From positions 8,704,100 to 8,768,099 of the forward strand of contig NC_061081.1 in the NCBI RefSeq assembly GCF_021917145.1: a stretch of DNA of 64,000 bases, read 5' to 3'. Shown piece after piece: positions 61,220 to 64,000 of the stretch. Below the pieces are notes generated by a model that did not search any database, had not been told where the DNA came from, and saw only the letters and a program-made list of their open reading frames with translations. Position numbers and translations under genes: made by a program. How positions within the stretch are numbered: position 1 is the first letter of the stretch; every line of letters begins with the position of its first letter. Source of the stretch: Hypomesus transpacificus. Lineage: Eukaryota > Chordata > Actinopteri > Osmeriformes > Osmeridae.

Positions 61220-64000
61220 CCCAGCCTTTTCCTGACCATTACTAAGCACAAACTCGCCTGTGCTTCTTTCATTATGGTAGACTCAAGCAACTGCAGTTTT
61301 CCTAGATTGTCTGTAGGATTAAACTAGCAATGCATCAACCCAACACCTACAACAAAAGACACAACCAATTTTCCCCATGTATGCTTTGTACATGAAGCAG
61401 GCATGCATGTGTCGGGAGAAACGCAGCATCAGTCAAGCACTGTTGTCCAATTAGAGACAGCTCGGATGTGACTAATCTGTGAACCCGTGTGAAAATGTCT
61501 CCGGACGTTATTCCAAGGATTTGCAGGTCCCCTTTTTGAGATTGCAAAGTTTGTAGCGGAAAGACTATTGTCCTTTTTGCTTCAGTAAACTCAAGTTCTA
61601 CAGAGGTAATTAAAACATCTTTATGTTCAAGAGTCTGTAGACTTATGGAGTGGTTGTTTGAACCTAAGCTGTTGATAGCTTTAAAAGCCTGTTGTGCATT
61701 TTAAAAAGGGCTTTGAAATGTACATTTTGTTTTTATTAGAGGTAGAACATGAAGTATAGAGATTCACCTTAATGCATACGTGTAAAAATGTGTTTCTATT
61801 TAGCTAATTAGTATGGCTCAATTACAATTAAAATGTAACTGTAGCTGATCTCTGCTGTGTGCACATAAGGATATAAGGTAAGTACAAAAAGTATTTGAAA
61901 ATATCAGAGGTCCATACATTCCTTGTGTCCATGACACCCCTCAGGCGCAATTACAATCTATTTTATTAGATCTTTCTGACATCTGAATGAATAAAGTTGT
62001 AATATTGGATGCTTGTAAACATGACTCACAACAACATTAACACAGAAATTAGTCTTAATGAGACTTCTGAAATAGTGGGTTTGAAAGCTGCATTTGCTGT
62101 TTTTCCATCAAACAAGTTCCTCAGAGTCAGAGGATTATTTTGTGCCTTTGGGCTAATAGTGCACATTAGAGCTACTTGGCAGCAGTATGCTTACATTCAT
62201 TACTCCTCTGTGGTGTTTCAACAAACACCTGAACATTTCATTCTGAAGAAGTCTCTGACATACCGGAACTCACTGCTTTAAGCTTTTTCTCTGGTTAAGC
62301 ATTTCAAAAAGGCAAGATTGAAGACTGCTGTCGTTACTGTATGTTTTGACCATTACTCAAGTCTGAATGTGGATCGTACTAATGCAGCAAGTCAGGGCAT
62401 GTTGTTTATCACTAACTTGGTGTGTCGTCTTACCACGGGTAATTGGTTTGCTATTGCGCTTCATTTAATTCATTCAACTAATCAGCCTGAGTAGGCTGTA
62501 CATATTTTCAGCCAATTTGTTTCTGTCTGCTGGGATGGTTCTCTGGGGGTGGGAATGCCCAGGATTGTCACAGCCAGCACGGATATACTGTATGTTTGAC
62601 TATGGGCCCTGCCAGATAATCTTAGAACAAACATTTGACTCAGAATGGCGGTACACTTGTAGATTTGTTGTCAGATACAAGTTCAAAAGCTCACAGCCTA
62701 AAAGATAAGAGTTGTTCTCTCCTCAGAAAGACAGGTGACATGACATGAGCTTATCCAATGGATATCCAATGGATAAGCTCATGTCATGTCTGTCTCTACG
62801 GAGACTGCTGTACTCGCAGACATAGTGTGAGCAGTCCACTGCTGAGTGGACTGGCCTTGTCAGGTTGAAGGAACAGTTCTGTGGATGCTATTTTCCAGCC
62901 CATGTATAGTAAAGACCCAGCCTTTGCCATTTTACTTCAGAAGCTTAATCTTATGATATATTGATACTATCAATAATGAAAGCTTTTCCATGTGTTCTTT
63001 GTCGGATGATCCAGAAGTGTGACATCCCTGATCAATAGAAGCTCATGTATGAAAGCCAACATCAATTTAACGAAAGCTTTTAGGAGCGAGGTGTGACGTT
63101 CAACATCAAAGCCCCTGCTATAAAAAGCCATTCATTCTTCTCTAGTCTAAAGTACAATGGTGCTAAAAGTGCAATTTATTTTGCTGTTTTGAACTTCCTA
63201 CATATGTCATAGCTATTCATCCTTTCCTATAACCTTATAATATCCTCATACTGTGTAGCCTGTTTCCAAGGGGATGTTAAAATCCAATCACAAAACCTTT
63301 TCTCTTAGGTCCATTCCTTGTATCATTACTTCTACCCACAATTGGAAAAAGATTGCCTCCGTATTGACTGGAAGCGTTGTCTGAATGCATAGTGTATTTT
63401 CTGATAGTATGCCCTCATGTGACAGACTAATGTTTACATAACCGTTCGGCACCATCCCAGAAGTCAGGAAATCGCACCAGAGTGTCACCTGCTCCCTGAG
63501 CCAGACCAATACTGAGGGGGGATTTTCTGAACAATACATACAATCCAAAAGTTCAATTTGATCTTGGCAGCTTGGCAACAAATATCACTTCTCAGTGAAT
63601 GTGCCTGGCGTGTGCACGTCCAGATATAGAAGTCATCAATTAAACATGGTTTGCTATCAAATTGTACCCATAGATCCAGAAATGTGATGCCTTCTTCAAC
63701 TCCTCCATGATAATAGAATGTATTCACATGACATGCTTGTACAGGATGTGGTATGATTATCACAATGTGAAGATGTACAACTTTCGTTTCCAACATTTAA
63801 TTGGAATGGTGTCTTTCAAAAGTAACAATGTATTGTTTAACAGAATATGTTTGTAGTTCTCCTAATTTATGTTTTACACCATATCATGCCCTATTTGATA
63901 TCAAATTGATGGGAAATTGTTGCACAACTTTCTTAGCAAACTACACCTGAAGGAAGTTGAATATCAGGAAATGTCAAACCCATTGATAATCGAGTGAAAG
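61220..64000. other. Right end of window, no gene
   Basis: No exon, RNA gene or clear transposon. Contains the hairpin at 62737-62790. Confidence 0.45.
62737..62790. repeat. Perfect hairpin with 20-base arms
   Basis: Arms GACATGACATGAGCTTATCC (62737-62756) and its exact reverse complement (62771-62790) flank a 14-base spacer that itself contains the palindrome GGATATCC. Confidence 0.97.

Noticed and set aside
63288-63796. Minus-strand ORFs with a vague retroelement look (GVEEGITFLDLWVQF)
   Set aside because: No catalytic motif, no element ends and no clear family; a decayed non-LTR or similar fragment is possible but not supportable by eye.
1-64000. CRISPR arrays, operons, rRNA or tRNA genes
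   Set aside because: None seen. The tandem repeats present are micro- or minisatellites, and the gene structure is eukaryotic with introns.

Overview
The window reads as nuclear DNA of a bony fish, most likely a teleost: intron-rich genes, fish-type repeats, and a dense cluster of secretory calcium-binding phosphoprotein (SCPP) genes followed by a rod cyclic-nucleotide-gated channel gene and a neurokinin-3 receptor gene. The species cannot be named from the sequence. All gene models are read by eye from splice signals, reading phase and family knowledge; no search was run.

Region 1 (about 1-25,700) is an SCPP cluster of ten genes. Gene A (minus strand, runs off the left edge) has normal 5' exons and then at least eight micro-exons of 21-36 bases. 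Genes B, C, D and E (3.2-9.7 kb, plus strand) are four small tandem genes with one shared plan: a signal-peptide exon, a short acidic exon ending in Ser-x-Glu, and a last exon ending in Ala/Pro-rich repeats. Gene F (10.8-13.3 kb) codes for a P/Q-rich protein of about 355 residues with an SSEE motif. Genes G (plus), H (plus) and I (minus) at 14.4-22 kb form a second family sharing a GFI(K/R)-x-x-(I/V)P...GR-x-S-x-E module and a P-F-G/D motif in the next exon. Gene J (23.4-25.7 kb) ends in a large Ala/Glu-rich exon. All SCPP introns are phase 0 and most first coding exons hold only the signal peptide, as is typical of the family. Such proteins are secreted, phosphorylated on Ser-x-Glu and act in tooth, scale or epithelial mineralising matrices.

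Region 2 (about 26.9-30.6 kb) is cnga1, the rod photoreceptor cGMP-gated channel alpha subunit. Eight coding exons give an apparently intact 700-residue protein with Lys/Glu-rich tracts at both ends.

Region 3 (30.6-39.7 kb) is non-coding, with a decayed Tc1/mariner transposon near 33.2-34.2 kb.

Region 4 (39.7-56.2 kb) is tacr3, a neurokinin B receptor with five coding exons and 408 residues. Its introns carry a LINE 3' end, a 26-base minisatellite and a striking pair of nested hAT-type elements, each with a perfect 8-base target duplication.

Region 5 (56.2-64 kb) has no gene I can support. It holds a weak two-helix ORF, a distant 21-base perfect inverted repeat, a 35-base tandem repeat and a strong 20-base-arm hairpin.
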